Source of the DNA: WQUF01 sp031549885 | GTDB taxonomy: Bacteria; Bacillota; Clostridia; Clostridiales; Clostridiaceae | NCBI GenBank assembly: GCA_031549885.1 | Contig: JAVBPD010000125.1 | Location: forward strand, 1-32,042 | Reading direction: 5' to 3' | DNA length: 32,042 nt | The notes under the pieces: model-generated | What the model saw: only the letters and a program-made list of their open reading frames with translations | Database searches by the model: none | What the model was told of the DNA's origin: nothing | Shown: positions 8,559-16,690 of the stretch, piece after piece | How positions within the stretch are numbered: position 1 is the first letter of the stretch | How the letters are laid out: each line of letters begins with the position of its first letter | Translations under genes and position numbers: made by a program

Positions 8559-11500
8559 ATGTTACATGCAATAATTAAAAAAAATACATATCAAGATTCT
8601 GTAAACCTAATGGTCTTTGCTGGAAAGCTAACTTCAATTGATGGGGTGAAAAAGGCCACTGTGATGATGGGCACTTATTCAAACAAAGAAATTATGAAAA
8701 ATTCGGGGTTTTACTTAAAAGATCTTGAAGATAGCTCTCCAAATGATATGTGTTTAGTGGTTGAAATTAAAGAAAAAGAAGAGGAAAATTTAAATAGAAT
8801 ATTAAATGAGGCTTCAAAGCTTATTGATGAACTAATAAGAGGTCAAAAGATAGAGGAAAAGAAAGAAGAGGTTATAATTAAAACATGGGATAAAGCTATG
8901 AAGGAGGCGCCTTTACTAAATTTAGCGTTGATATCAACTCCTGGGGCTTACGCTAGCATTGAAGCTGAGAATGCGCTGAAAAATGGTTTAAATGTCTTTA
9001 TTTTTAGCGATAATGTGCCTATAGAAGAAGAATTCAAACTAAAGAACCTTGCACATGAAAATGGCCTTTTGGTTATGGGTCCAGATTGTGGAACCAGCAT
9101 TATTTCAGGCATACCTTTAGGTTTTGCTAATATAACAGAAAGCGGGTCTATAGGCATAGTAGGAGCTTCTGGCACAGGTATACAAGAAATAATATGCTGT
9201 ATCGATAATTTAGGCTATGGCATAAGTCATGCTATTGGAACAGGCGGAAGGGATATGTCAGAAGAAATAGGAGCAATTACAGCTATTGATTCGCTCATAG
9301 CTTTAGATAATGATCCTAAAACAAAAGTAATAGTATTTGTTTCAAAACCTCCTTCAAAAGAAGCTCAAAATAAAATAATAAGCATAATGGAGAATTTATC
9401 TAAAAAAGTAGTAGCTATATTTATAGGGGATAAACCTTCAAAAGATTTAAACAATGTGCATTTTGCATATACTTTAGAAGAAGCAGCTAAAATTTCTGTA
9501 TCATTGTCTTATAATATTAAAGAAGAGCTTATTTTAAATAATACAATGTTAGAGGAAATTCCTGAATTTAAATTTTTAGAAAATCAAAGAAAAGTTATAG
9601 CTTTATATTCAGGTGGAACTCTTGGCGCAGAGGCAGCTATGTTAATAAACCATAGCTTAGGTTTAAATGAAGATATGCTTCATGATGAGGGGTATCTTTT
9701 AAAAACTGAAGGTTTTACTGTAATAGATTTAGGAGATGATATTTACACAAGAGGCAAGCCTCATCCTATGATAGATCCTGAAAATAGAATAAGATATATA
9801 AAAGAGGCAGCTAAAAACCCCAATACTGCAATTATCCTTCTTGATATGGTGTTAGGCTTTGGTGCTATGGATGATCCTGCTTCAGTTTATGCTCCACTTA
9901 TAAAAGAATCAATAGAAATGGCAAAAAAAGAAGGCAGAGATCTTTCTTTTGTAATATCTATTTGTGGCACAAGGAAAGATCCACAAGATATTTACAGTCA
10001 AAAGAAAAAGTTTGAGGAGTCAGGAGCTTTAGTATTACTTTGCAATAGCGAAGCTGTAAAAACTTGTCTTAAAATATTAGGTTTTGAAATAACAAAGATT
10101 GATAAAAAAAGTGATATTTTTATGGATATTGCTTCTAATTCTACCGCTCTAAATGATGTATTGCCTCCTGTAAGGATATTAAATGAAAAGCCATTTATAA
10201 TAAATATAGGATTAAAGAAATTTTATGAGCCTATAAAAGATTTAAAAAAAGATATAATCAATTTTAATTGGAAACCTTCTTGCTTGGGAGATATAGAATT
10301 AAATAAAATAATATCTAAATTGAAAAACAATCCAATAATTGATAATGCCAATGAAGAAATTATTAAAAGAATAAAATGTTCCTCTCCATATTTAATGGAT
10401 GTTGTGACAGCAAAGACTGTAATTAAAGAGCTAAATGAGAAAGTAATACTTCATGCTGGACCACCAATTACATTTAACGACATGACTGGTCCAATGAAAG
10501 GGTCTTGTATAGGTGCAGTTTTATTTGAAGAATGGGCAAAAGATCCCTCATCAGCTAGAGAACTTTTAGAAAGTGGACAAATTAAATTTATACCATGCCA
10601 TCATGTAAATGCTGTAGGACCTATGGGAGGAATTACTACAGGAAATATGCCTGTTTTTGTTATAGAGAATAAAGAATTTGGAAATAGAGCTTACTGTACT
10701 ATGAACGAGGGCATAGGAAAAGTTCTTAGGTTTGGTGCTTTTTCTGAAGAAGTAATAGATAGGCTTAAATGGATGAAAAAAGTGCTAGGTCCAGTGCTTT
10801 CAAGTGCTTTAAAAAATATAAATGGTGGGTTAAATTTAAATGTTATAATATCAAAAGCAATTACCATGGGAGATGAGTTTCATCAAAGAAACATAGCTGC
10901 CTCTCTTTTATTTACTAAAGAAATAGTACCATATATTTTAAAGCTTGATATAGATAAGTCTAAAGTAAATGAAGTCATTAGTTTTTTACTAGAAACTGAT
11001 CAATTCTTTCTTAATATAATGATGGCCGCATCCAAAGCTGTTATGGATAGCGCAAGACAAATAGAAGAAGGTACTATAGTTACTGCTATGTGCAGAAATG
11101 GTAAGCATTTTGGCATAAGAATGAGTGGGACGAAAGATAAATGGTTTATTGCTCCAGTAAATACTCCAGTAGGTCTTTTTTTTAGTGGATATACTCAAGA
11201 AGATGCAAATTCTGACATTGGAGATAGCTCCATAACTGAGACCTATGGAGTAGGAGGCATGGCCATGGTAGCAGCACCTGCTGTGACGAGGTTTGTGGGA
11301 ACAGGTGGGTTTAATGATGCCTTGTCCATAAGCAATGAAATGTTTGAAATTTGCGCAGGGGAAAATTCTAATTTATTAGTTCCAACTTGGAATTACCATG
11401 GAGCTTGTTTAGGAATCGATGCTAGAAAAGTTGTTGAAACAGGTATAACACCTATAATAAATACAGGAATCGCACATAAAGATCCTGGAATTGGGCAAAT

Positions 11501-11576
11501 AGGTGCAGGAACAGTTCACCCTCCTATTGAATGCTTTAAACAAGCAATAAAAGAATATGCTATTAAATATGAATAG
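8559..11576 (+). CDS. allFG: AllF-AllG fusion, oxamate carbamoyltransferase subunits
   Basis: A 1005-residue natural fusion. Residues 1 to about 515 match FdrA/AllF, which resembles the succinyl-CoA synthetase alpha chain: a glycine-rich nucleotide-binding-like loop IGIVGASGTG at 198-207, GTGGRDMSEEIG after it, and GKPHPMIDP near 402-410. Residues from about 547 to the end match YlbE/AllG (DUF1116): ILHAGPP with His632, MTGPMKG, NRNIA-like QRNIA, and MCRNGKHFGIR. In E. coli these are separate polypeptides that act with AllH on oxalurate and phosphate to give oxamate and carbamoyl phosphate. The paralogue downstream in this window is split, so the junction is easy to place. GGAGG lies five bases before the ATG. 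It ends the operon, 28 bases after allD, and is followed by a strong terminator. The fusion is open along its whole length with no sign of a frame error. Confidence 0.85.
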   Translation: MLHAIIKKNTYQDSVNLMVFAGKLTSIDGVKKATVMMGTYSNKEIMKNSGFYLKDLEDSSPNDMCLVVEIKEKEEENLNRILNEASKLIDELIRGQKIEEKKEEVIIKTWDKAMKEAPLLNLALISTPGAYASIEAENALKNGLNVFIFSDNVPIEEEFKLKNLAHENGLLVMGPDCGTSIISGIPLGFANITESGSIGIVGASGTGIQEIICCIDNLGYGISHAIGTGGRDMSEEIGAITAIDSLIALDNDPKTKVIVFVSKPPSKEAQNKIISIMENLSKKVVAIFIGDKPSKDLNNVHFAYTLEEAAKISVSLSYNIKEELILNNTMLEEIPEFKFLENQRKVIALYSGGTLGAEAAMLINHSLGLNEDMLHDEGYLLKTEGFTVIDLGDDIYTRGKPHPMIDPENRIRYIKEAAKNPNTAIILLDMVLGFGAMDDPASVYAPLIKESIEMAKKEGRDLSFVISICGTRKDPQDIYSQKKKFEESGALVLLCNSEAVKTCLKILGFEITKIDKKSDIFMDIASNSTALNDVLPPVRILNEKPFIINIGLKKFYEPIKDLKKDIINFNWKPSCLGDIELNKIISKLKNNPIIDNANEEIIKRIKCSSPYLMDVVTAKTVIKELNEKVILHAGPPITFNDMTGPMKGSCIGAVLFEEWAKDPSSARELLESGQIKFIPCHHVNAVGPMGGITTGNMPVFVIENKEFGNRAYCTMNEGIGKVLRFGAFSEEVIDRLKWMKKVLGPVLSSALKNINGGLNLNVIISKAITMGDEFHQRNIAASLLFTKEIVPYILKLDIDKSKVNEVISFLLETDQFFLNIMMAASKAVMDSARQIEEGTIVTAMCRNGKHFGIRMSGTKDKWFIAPVNTPVGLFFSGYTQEDANSDIGDSSITETYGVGGMAMVAAPAVTRFVGTGGFNDALSISNEMFEICAGENSNLLVPTWNYHGACLGIDARKVVETGITPIINTGIAHKDPGIGQIGAGTVHPPIECFKQAIKEYAIKYE

Positions 11577-11581
11577 ATAAA

Positions 11582-11616
11582 AAATAAAGAACTAATTAAA
11601 TTTTAGTTCTTTATTT
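11582..11616. terminator. Bidirectional terminator between allFG and pucR-like gene
   Basis: A perfect 14-bp stem (11582-11595 with 11603-11616) with a 7-base loop. A-rich and T-rich arms supply a U tract in both directions. The regulator's stop codon (11611-11613) lies inside the stem. It serves the two convergent genes. Confidence 0.85.
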
Positions 11617-13269
11617 GTCGTTTTCAAGTATTTGAATGATCTTTAAACCTATTTGAAGTTCTAATTTTACATCGCTATTGCCAAAATCAATTCCAGTTAA
11701 TTTATGAATTTTATTTAACCTGTAATAAAAAGTTTTGTAGTGTATAAATAAGGACTGAGATGTTTTATTAGCATTGCAATCATTTGCAAAGAAATAAGAC
11801 AATGTTTTAATTAAATCTGTATTGTTAACTTTATCATATTCTTCTAATTGAAAAAGATATTTTGGAACATATTCTTTAAGCATGCCTCTATCTATACCTG
11901 AACATAAAAGTTTATATATTCCCAATGTTTCAAAGTTGCAGGATGTATTTGATCCATAAATATCTTTACCAATTTTAAGCGCATCTTGTACATATTTATA
12001 GATGGTTTTCATATCTGATAACATTCCATAATTGCTGCTATAGCCAATGTTTACATCAGTTTCAGTTAAAGCCTCTTTCACCTTTAAAATGAGACTATTG
12101 CAGAACTTTTCTAATGTTAAATGAAGTTTATTTTCCATCTTTGGAAGTACCTCTAAAAATATTATAGATGTTTCTTTGTTAAATCCTACTATACCTATTA
12201 GGTTATTTTGATTTAAAACAGATTGAATAACATAATTGATTTTTTTGATGTAATTATCAATTAAAAGTTTGTCAGAAATATTTTCAATATTAGCTACAGA
12301 TTTAAAAATGCTGTAATCTGCCATTATAAGCACGTATTTGCTCTTTAAGTTCCAGTTTAATACTTTAGCCCTTTCTGCCAATGATTTTTGTGATGTGGAA
12401 TTTCCTAAGAGAATATCTTCAATTAATTCCTCTTTAAAATTCTTTTCTGCCTCGCTTACTGCATAATCTTTTGTCATTTCAAGTTTTAAAACTGTTATCA
12501 CTATTTGAAGAGTTATAAAATCTAGCTCCTTTAGCTTGTTGTTTTTTTCAACTATTGCTAAATAAGCTTTAGTATGTCCAAAAATTTTTATAGGAACAAT
12601 TATATGATCATATGAAATTTCTGGATTTGATGTAAATTTAGCTTTTTGTGTGTAGTAATAGATTTCTTCATATTCTAATTCTTCACAAAAAACACTTGAA
12701 TAAATATTCATAAATTCTTTTGAGGAAGAAAAATCACAATTAAATTCATTATCGTAAATAGCCACAGGGTTATGGATAATGGAAGAAAACACATCAACTA
12801 TGCTTTGTTTTCCAAGATTTTTAAGAGAAAGCCTTGTAATTTCATTGTGGACTTTTTTAAAATGGCTAAGCCTTACAACTTGATTGCCAAAAATAGCCAT
12901 CATAACATGATACATTATTTCAGAATATTTTAATGACACTGGGATCTCAACAATAGCTAATTTGTATTTTTCAGCTTCAATAAGCATATCATTTGGAACT
13001 TCATCAATAAATCTCTTGGTCTTTATAAAGAGTGCAGCTACGTTTTTTTTGCTTAAATCCCTTATCAATTTACTTACATTAGTGCCTTCTACAGTAACTG
13101 CGTAAAGATTTGTGAGTAAAATTTCATATCCTTCAAGCCAATTTGAAATATCAGGTGCTTCCATAACATTGATGCTCTTAATCTCTATGTCTAGGTTGTG
13201 GTTTTTAGTTAATGTCCTTGATTCTTGTAAAATTTCAAAATCTAACACGTTTTTTAAAGTTAATGCCAT
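11611..13269 (-). CDS. PucR-family transcriptional regulator
   Basis: A 552-residue cytosolic regulator. Residues 1 to about 130 are a PucR N-terminal sensory domain (LTLKNVLDFEIL at the start and a VNVMEAPDI-like segment, here INVMEAPDISNWL). A middle region of about 250-480 resembles the GGDEF-like domain of CdaR/PucR proteins. Residues 486-545 form the PucR C-terminal helix-turn-helix, with NANKTSQSLFIHYKTFYYRL as its core. PucR in Bacillus subtilis controls purine and allantoin breakdown, so a ureide-sensing role for this protein is reasonable. It lies between the allantoin operon (convergent) and the second amidohydrolase/ABC operon (divergent). GGTGAT precedes the ATG. Its own promoter (TTGATA, 18 bases, TATACT) is visible. 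Whether it activates one or both operons cannot be told from sequence. Confidence 0.85.
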   Translation of the reverse strand: MALTLKNVLDFEILQESRTLTKNHNLDIEIKSINVMEAPDISNWLEGYEILLTNLYAVTVEGTNVSKLIRDLSKKNVAALFIKTKRFIDEVPNDMLIEAEKYKLAIVEIPVSLKYSEIMYHVMMAIFGNQVVRLSHFKKVHNEITRLSLKNLGKQSIVDVFSSIIHNPVAIYDNEFNCDFSSSKEFMNIYSSVFCEELEYEEIYYYTQKAKFTSNPEISYDHIIVPIKIFGHTKAYLAIVEKNNKLKELDFITLQIVITVLKLEMTKDYAVSEAEKNFKEELIEDILLGNSTSQKSLAERAKVLNWNLKSKYVLIMADYSIFKSVANIENISDKLLIDNYIKKINYVIQSVLNQNNLIGIVGFNKETSIIFLEVLPKMENKLHLTLEKFCNSLILKVKEALTETDVNIGYSSNYGMLSDMKTIYKYVQDALKIGKDIYGSNTSCNFETLGIYKLLCSGIDRGMLKEYVPKYLFQLEEYDKVNNTDLIKTLSYFFANDCNANKTSQSLFIHYKTFYYRLNKIHKLTGIDFGNSDVKLELQIGLKIIQILENDK

Positions 13270-13332
13270 ATAATCACCATCTTTTATGAAATATAAATAA
13301 AATATAAATTTGATTAAAGCTAAATTCTTTAT

Positions 13333-13362
13333 AGTATATCATATTTTAAAATACTTTATCAA
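13333..13362 (-). promoter_or_regulatory. Promoter of the PucR-family regulator
   Basis: Read on the minus strand: TTGATA (13357-13362), an 18-base spacer, and TATACT (13333-13338) with an extended TG one base upstream. The palindrome AAACATGTTT (13361-13370) overlaps the -35, which would suit autoregulation. Confidence 0.6.
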
Positions 13363-13395
13363 ACATGTTTTATCCTAAAATGCTAAATTGCAATT
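13361..13395. promoter_or_regulatory. Candidate operator region in divergent intergenic space
   Basis: Two perfect 10-bp palindromes lie in the regulator/ABC-operon gap: AAACATGTTT (13361-13370) and AATTGCAATT (13386-13395). Either could bind the divergent PucR-type regulator. The half-site ATGTTT also occurs in the inverted repeat before allB. This rests on symmetry and position only. Confidence 0.35.
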
Positions 13396-13428
13396 GATTT
13401 TTTTATCATAAGTTTACTTTGTTAAAAA

Positions 13429-13456
13429 TTTAAATTGTAGTAATATTTCTTATAAT
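13429..13456 (+). promoter_or_regulatory. Possible promoter of the ABC/amidohydrolase operon
   Basis: A perfect TATAAT (13451-13456) lies 31 bases before the chosen start of the binding-protein gene. The best -35 is TTTAAA (13429-13434) with a 16-base spacer. The weak -35 would fit activation by the divergent regulator. Confidence 0.4.
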
Positions 13457-13487
13457 GAAACCAGATTTAAATTTTGGAGGGAACAAA

Positions 13488-15101
13488 ATGGTAATTTCTT
13501 TAAAAAGATTGTCAACATTGATTTCTACAGTTGTTGTTTTTTCTTTAGCGCTAACTAGCTGTGGCTCAAACGCTGGAAGTTCAAATCAAAATTCAGCTTC
13601 TAATGAGCAGAGTACTGAAGCAAAGAAGGAAAATACTCAAATTGTAGCAAAAAAAGATCCGACTACCCTAGTTGTAGCAAATTCAGCAGATGCACGAACT
13701 CTTGACCCTCATGACGCAGGAGATTCTGGTAGTGGTAATGCGCTATATCCTGTGTTTGAAAGCCTAGTAAATGTGGATTGGAAAACTGGAGAAATCCTCC
13801 CTGGACTTGCTGAAAAATGGGAAAAACTTGATGATGTATCATATAAGTTTTACTTAAGAAAAGGTGTAAAGTTTCACAATGGTGAAGAAATGAAAGCATC
13901 AGATGTGGTATTTAGCTTTAAGAGAGCCATATCACCTGCTGGAGCTAAAGTTGCTTATATAATGAAAGTTGTAGACCCTAATGGTTTTGAAATCATAGAT
14001 GATTATACAGTTGTAATTAAGACTTTAGGTGCATTTTCACCATTTTTAGGATACATGCCATATATAGGAGCAGTAGTGATGAGCGAAAAAGCCTATAGTG
14101 ATCCTGCAGCAGCAAATCATCCTATTGGCACTGGTCCATACATGTTTGTAGATTGGAAAAAAGGAGATAGATTAACTTATAAGAAATTTAACGATTACTG
14201 GGGTCAAAAACCAGAATTTGAAAATTTAATTATAAGATCCATTCCAGATGTGAATTCAAGGCTTATTGAACTTGAAACTGGAAATATAGATTTGGCCATT
14301 GGCCTTACACCAAATGAAGTAAACAGGGTGAAAGATAATTCTAAATTGCAATTGTTTTCTTCACCATCAACAATATTTACTTATTTAACATATAATTGTG
14401 CAAAAGCACCTTTTGATAATGTGAAATTTAGACAAGCTATTGATTACGCACTAGATGAGGAAGGCATAAATGAAGCTGTATATAGAGGACTTGCTAAATA
14501 CACTCCAGGACCAGTTACTCCTGATCAAAAATACTTTTATAATGGGGAGCCAACTTGTAGATATGATGTAGAAAAAGCTAAACAGCTTTTAAGTGAATCA
14601 GGAGTAAATGTTTCAGGAAAGAAATTTGCATTAACAGTTAATGACAATCAGTCTAGAATTGATATGGCACAGATAATTCAAACTCAGCTTAAAGAAATTG
14701 GAATAGATGTAGAAATTAAAGTAATGGAAACAGCTGCATATTTTGATTTTATAAATGGAGATGAAAAGGAATTTTTTATAAATGGATGGGGAGCAGTTGG
14801 ATTTCCTGAACCAGATAACAATATTTATGGTCCAGCTCATTCTTCTGGTATACCTTCAACTAATAGCGAAATGTATAGCAATCCTACTTTAGATAAACTT
14901 TTAGATGACAGCAGAGCAACACCAGATGGAGAAGAAAGACAAAAAATCGTTTATGATATTCAAAAATTATTGCGCGATGAAACTCCTTATATAACAATAT
15001 CAAATAACATAAATTACATTGGTGCACAAAACTATGTTGAAGGTTTTACTGCACAACCAACAGCTTATCAGATTTATAGCAATATAAAGATTAAAAAATA
15101 G
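13488..15101 (+). CDS. ABC transporter solute-binding lipoprotein, family 5
   Basis: An extracellular lipoprotein that captures substrate for the Dpp/Opp-type importer encoded at the end of the same operon. The start is ATG at 13488 (537 residues), because GGAGGG (13476-13481) is six bases upstream; an earlier in-frame ATG at 13455 sits on the presumed -10 box. The signal peptide has a basic start, a hydrophobic core and the lipobox LTSC with Cys25 as the lipidation site. A Ser/Asn/Glu-rich linker follows. The mature part has the SBP_bac_5 pattern: LDPHDAGDSG, LAEKWEKLDD, YKFYLRKGVKFHNGE, DVVFSFKRA, GTGPYMF and, near the end, ADNN-like EPDNNIYG. This family binds peptides, nickel chelates, sugars and other small molecules. 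With two amidohydrolases and a carbamoyltransferase-like pair in the operon, a ureide or N-heterocycle is more likely than a peptide, but that is inference. Confidence 0.85.
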   Translation: MVISLKRLSTLISTVVVFSLALTSCGSNAGSSNQNSASNEQSTEAKKENTQIVAKKDPTTLVVANSADARTLDPHDAGDSGSGNALYPVFESLVNVDWKTGEILPGLAEKWEKLDDVSYKFYLRKGVKFHNGEEMKASDVVFSFKRAISPAGAKVAYIMKVVDPNGFEIIDDYTVVIKTLGAFSPFLGYMPYIGAVVMSEKAYSDPAAANHPIGTGPYMFVDWKKGDRLTYKKFNDYWGQKPEFENLIIRSIPDVNSRLIELETGNIDLAIGLTPNEVNRVKDNSKLQLFSSPSTIFTYLTYNCAKAPFDNVKFRQAIDYALDEEGINEAVYRGLAKYTPGPVTPDQKYFYNGEPTCRYDVEKAKQLLSESGVNVSGKKFALTVNDNQSRIDMAQIIQTQLKEIGIDVEIKVMETAAYFDFINGDEKEFFINGWGAVGFPEPDNNIYGPAHSSGIPSTNSEMYSNPTLDKLLDDSRATPDGEERQKIVYDIQKLLRDETPYITISNNINYIGAQNYVEGFTAQPTAYQIYSNIKIKK

Positions 15102-15138
15102 AATTTTAAAAATTCATTTAAACAACCTCTATTATTAC

Positions 15139-15171
15139 GGCTGTTAAGGAGATCTTAAACAGCCAATTTTT
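15139..15171 (+). terminator. Leaky terminator or attenuator after binding-protein gene
   Basis: GGCTGTTAAG (15139-15148) pairs with CTTAAACAGCC (15154-15164) with one bulged base, followed by five T. An AAGGAG lies inside the loop side. It lies between the binding-protein gene and the rest of the operon, and would give more binding protein than enzyme. Confidence 0.6.
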
Positions 15172-15193
15172 CATAGTGAAAGAAGGATATGAT

Positions 15194-16672
15194 TTGGATA
15201 TTTTAATGATCAATGGTACAGTTATCACCATGGATAAAGATAGGAACATTCTTGAAAATAGTGGCGTTGCTATTAAGGATGGCAAAATATGTTCTATAGA
15301 TAAATCAGAAGTCCTTTTGGATAAATATCATGATGCTAAAAAAGTAATAGATTGCAAGCATAAATTGATATTGCCAGGGTTTATCGATGTTCATGCTCAT
15401 GCTGGCCATAGTATGTTTAAAACTTTAGCTTATGATTCAGTTTCTTATTGGATGCCTATTATGACAGAAATATACCATCATAATACAACTGATGAGTTTT
15501 GGTATAAAGAAGGAAAACTTGCTGCCCTAGAGCGTTTAAAGCAAGGGGTTACTTGTGGCTTAAGCGTAATATCTAATGCCCAAAGAAGTGATGATCCTAT
15601 TTTTGCTATTAATCATTCAAAAGGATATGGAGAAGTAGGTGTAAGAGAGATTATCGCTGTGGGACCTTCTAATCCGCCATACAAAAGAAAATTTACAAGG
15701 ATTAAAGATGGAAAGAAAATAACATGTGAATATTCCTTTGATGATCTTATGGAAGGAGCAGAGGAGGCTATAAAAGCTACGAATAACACATTTGATGGGC
15801 TCATTAAAGCATTTATAGCTCCATTTGTACTTGTAACCTCAGTAAATCAATCTAGCTTAACAGCACCAGATGTTGCAACAAACCTTACAAAACATGACAG
15901 ATATATGATGCAAAGAGTTAGAGAGGTTGCTAAAAAATATAATGTGAGAATACACACTGAAGCTTTTGGAGGAATGATAAGGCTTGCAGCTACAGATGAA
16001 AATGCACTTCTTGGCAAGGATGTCCACATTCAACATTGTACAGGAATTTCTTTTGATGAAGCTATGATATTAGCTTCTACAGGTACTCATGTTAGCAGCT
16101 CACCTGGTGCAGGACAACTTATTAATAGGTGTCCAGTTATTGAGCTTATGGAATTAGGGGCTAATGTGGCAATTTCCTCAGATGGCACATCACCTGCAGC
16201 TCCTTTTGATATGCTTCTTGCAGCAAAGAAAACTCAAGTGGTGCATCAAGGTTATTTACATGATAGATATTATCTTTCACCAGGCAAACTTTTAGAGATG
16301 ATAACAATTGATGCAGCAAAAGCCATTGGTCTTGATGATGAAATTGGGTCTTTAGAAACTGGTAAAAAAGCTGATGTTATAACCATCAATATGAGAAGTC
16401 CTCATTTAACGCCAGCATTTATGCCTGTGCATAAGCTTATTTTATTTGCATCAGGTCAAGATGTAGATGATGTCATTGTAAATGGAAAATTAATTATGGA
16501 GCATAGAGATGTAAAAACTGTAAATGAATTCGATGTTTTAGATGAAGCAACTGATGAGAGCTATAGGACTATAGAGCGTGCTGGAATGGCAAAACATTTA
16601 GAGCCTTGTGATACTTTTTGGAGATCTACTAGGATGTATTGCAATGAAAACAGATATGAAAAACTAGAATAG
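15194..16672 (+). CDS. Amidohydrolase, chlorohydrolase/guanine-deaminase type
   Basis: A metal-dependent hydrolase or deaminase of the amidohydrolase superfamily (AtzA/TrzN/SsnA/guanine-deaminase-like group). With the start at TTG 15194 it has 492 residues and begins MDILMINGTVITMD, a typical opening for this group; AGAAGGA lies six bases upstream. A GTG at 15176 would add six residues, but the nearest Shine-Dalgarno is 24 bases away. The metal residues are present: His67-x-His69 in DVHAHAGHS, His254 in IHTEAFGG, His281 in QHCTG, and Asp330 in SSDGT. Proteins of this group remove amino, halide or alkylamino groups from heterocycles. The real substrate is unknown; the linked ABC importer presumably brings it in. 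The 18-base gap to the next amidohydrolase suggests the two act together, perhaps as a heteromer. Confidence 0.75.
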   Translation: MDILMINGTVITMDKDRNILENSGVAIKDGKICSIDKSEVLLDKYHDAKKVIDCKHKLILPGFIDVHAHAGHSMFKTLAYDSVSYWMPIMTEIYHHNTTDEFWYKEGKLAALERLKQGVTCGLSVISNAQRSDDPIFAINHSKGYGEVGVREIIAVGPSNPPYKRKFTRIKDGKKITCEYSFDDLMEGAEEAIKATNNTFDGLIKAFIAPFVLVTSVNQSSLTAPDVATNLTKHDRYMMQRVREVAKKYNVRIHTEAFGGMIRLAATDENALLGKDVHIQHCTGISFDEAMILASTGTHVSSSPGAGQLINRCPVIELMELGANVAISSDGTSPAAPFDMLLAAKKTQVVHQGYLHDRYYLSPGKLLEMITIDAAKAIGLDDEIGSLETGKKADVITINMRSPHLTPAFMPVHKLILFASGQDVDDVIVNGKLIMEHRDVKTVNEFDVLDEATDESYRTIERAGMAKHLEPCDTFWRSTRMYCNENRYEKLE

Positions 16673-16690
16673 AGATTTTTAGGAGGAAAT

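Noticed and set aside
14341..14354. A 14-base copy of CTAAATTGCAATTG from the promoter region inside the binding-protein gene
   Set aside because: It encodes conserved-looking residues of the protein, and such AT-rich words recur by chance in this genome; not strong enough to call an internal operator.
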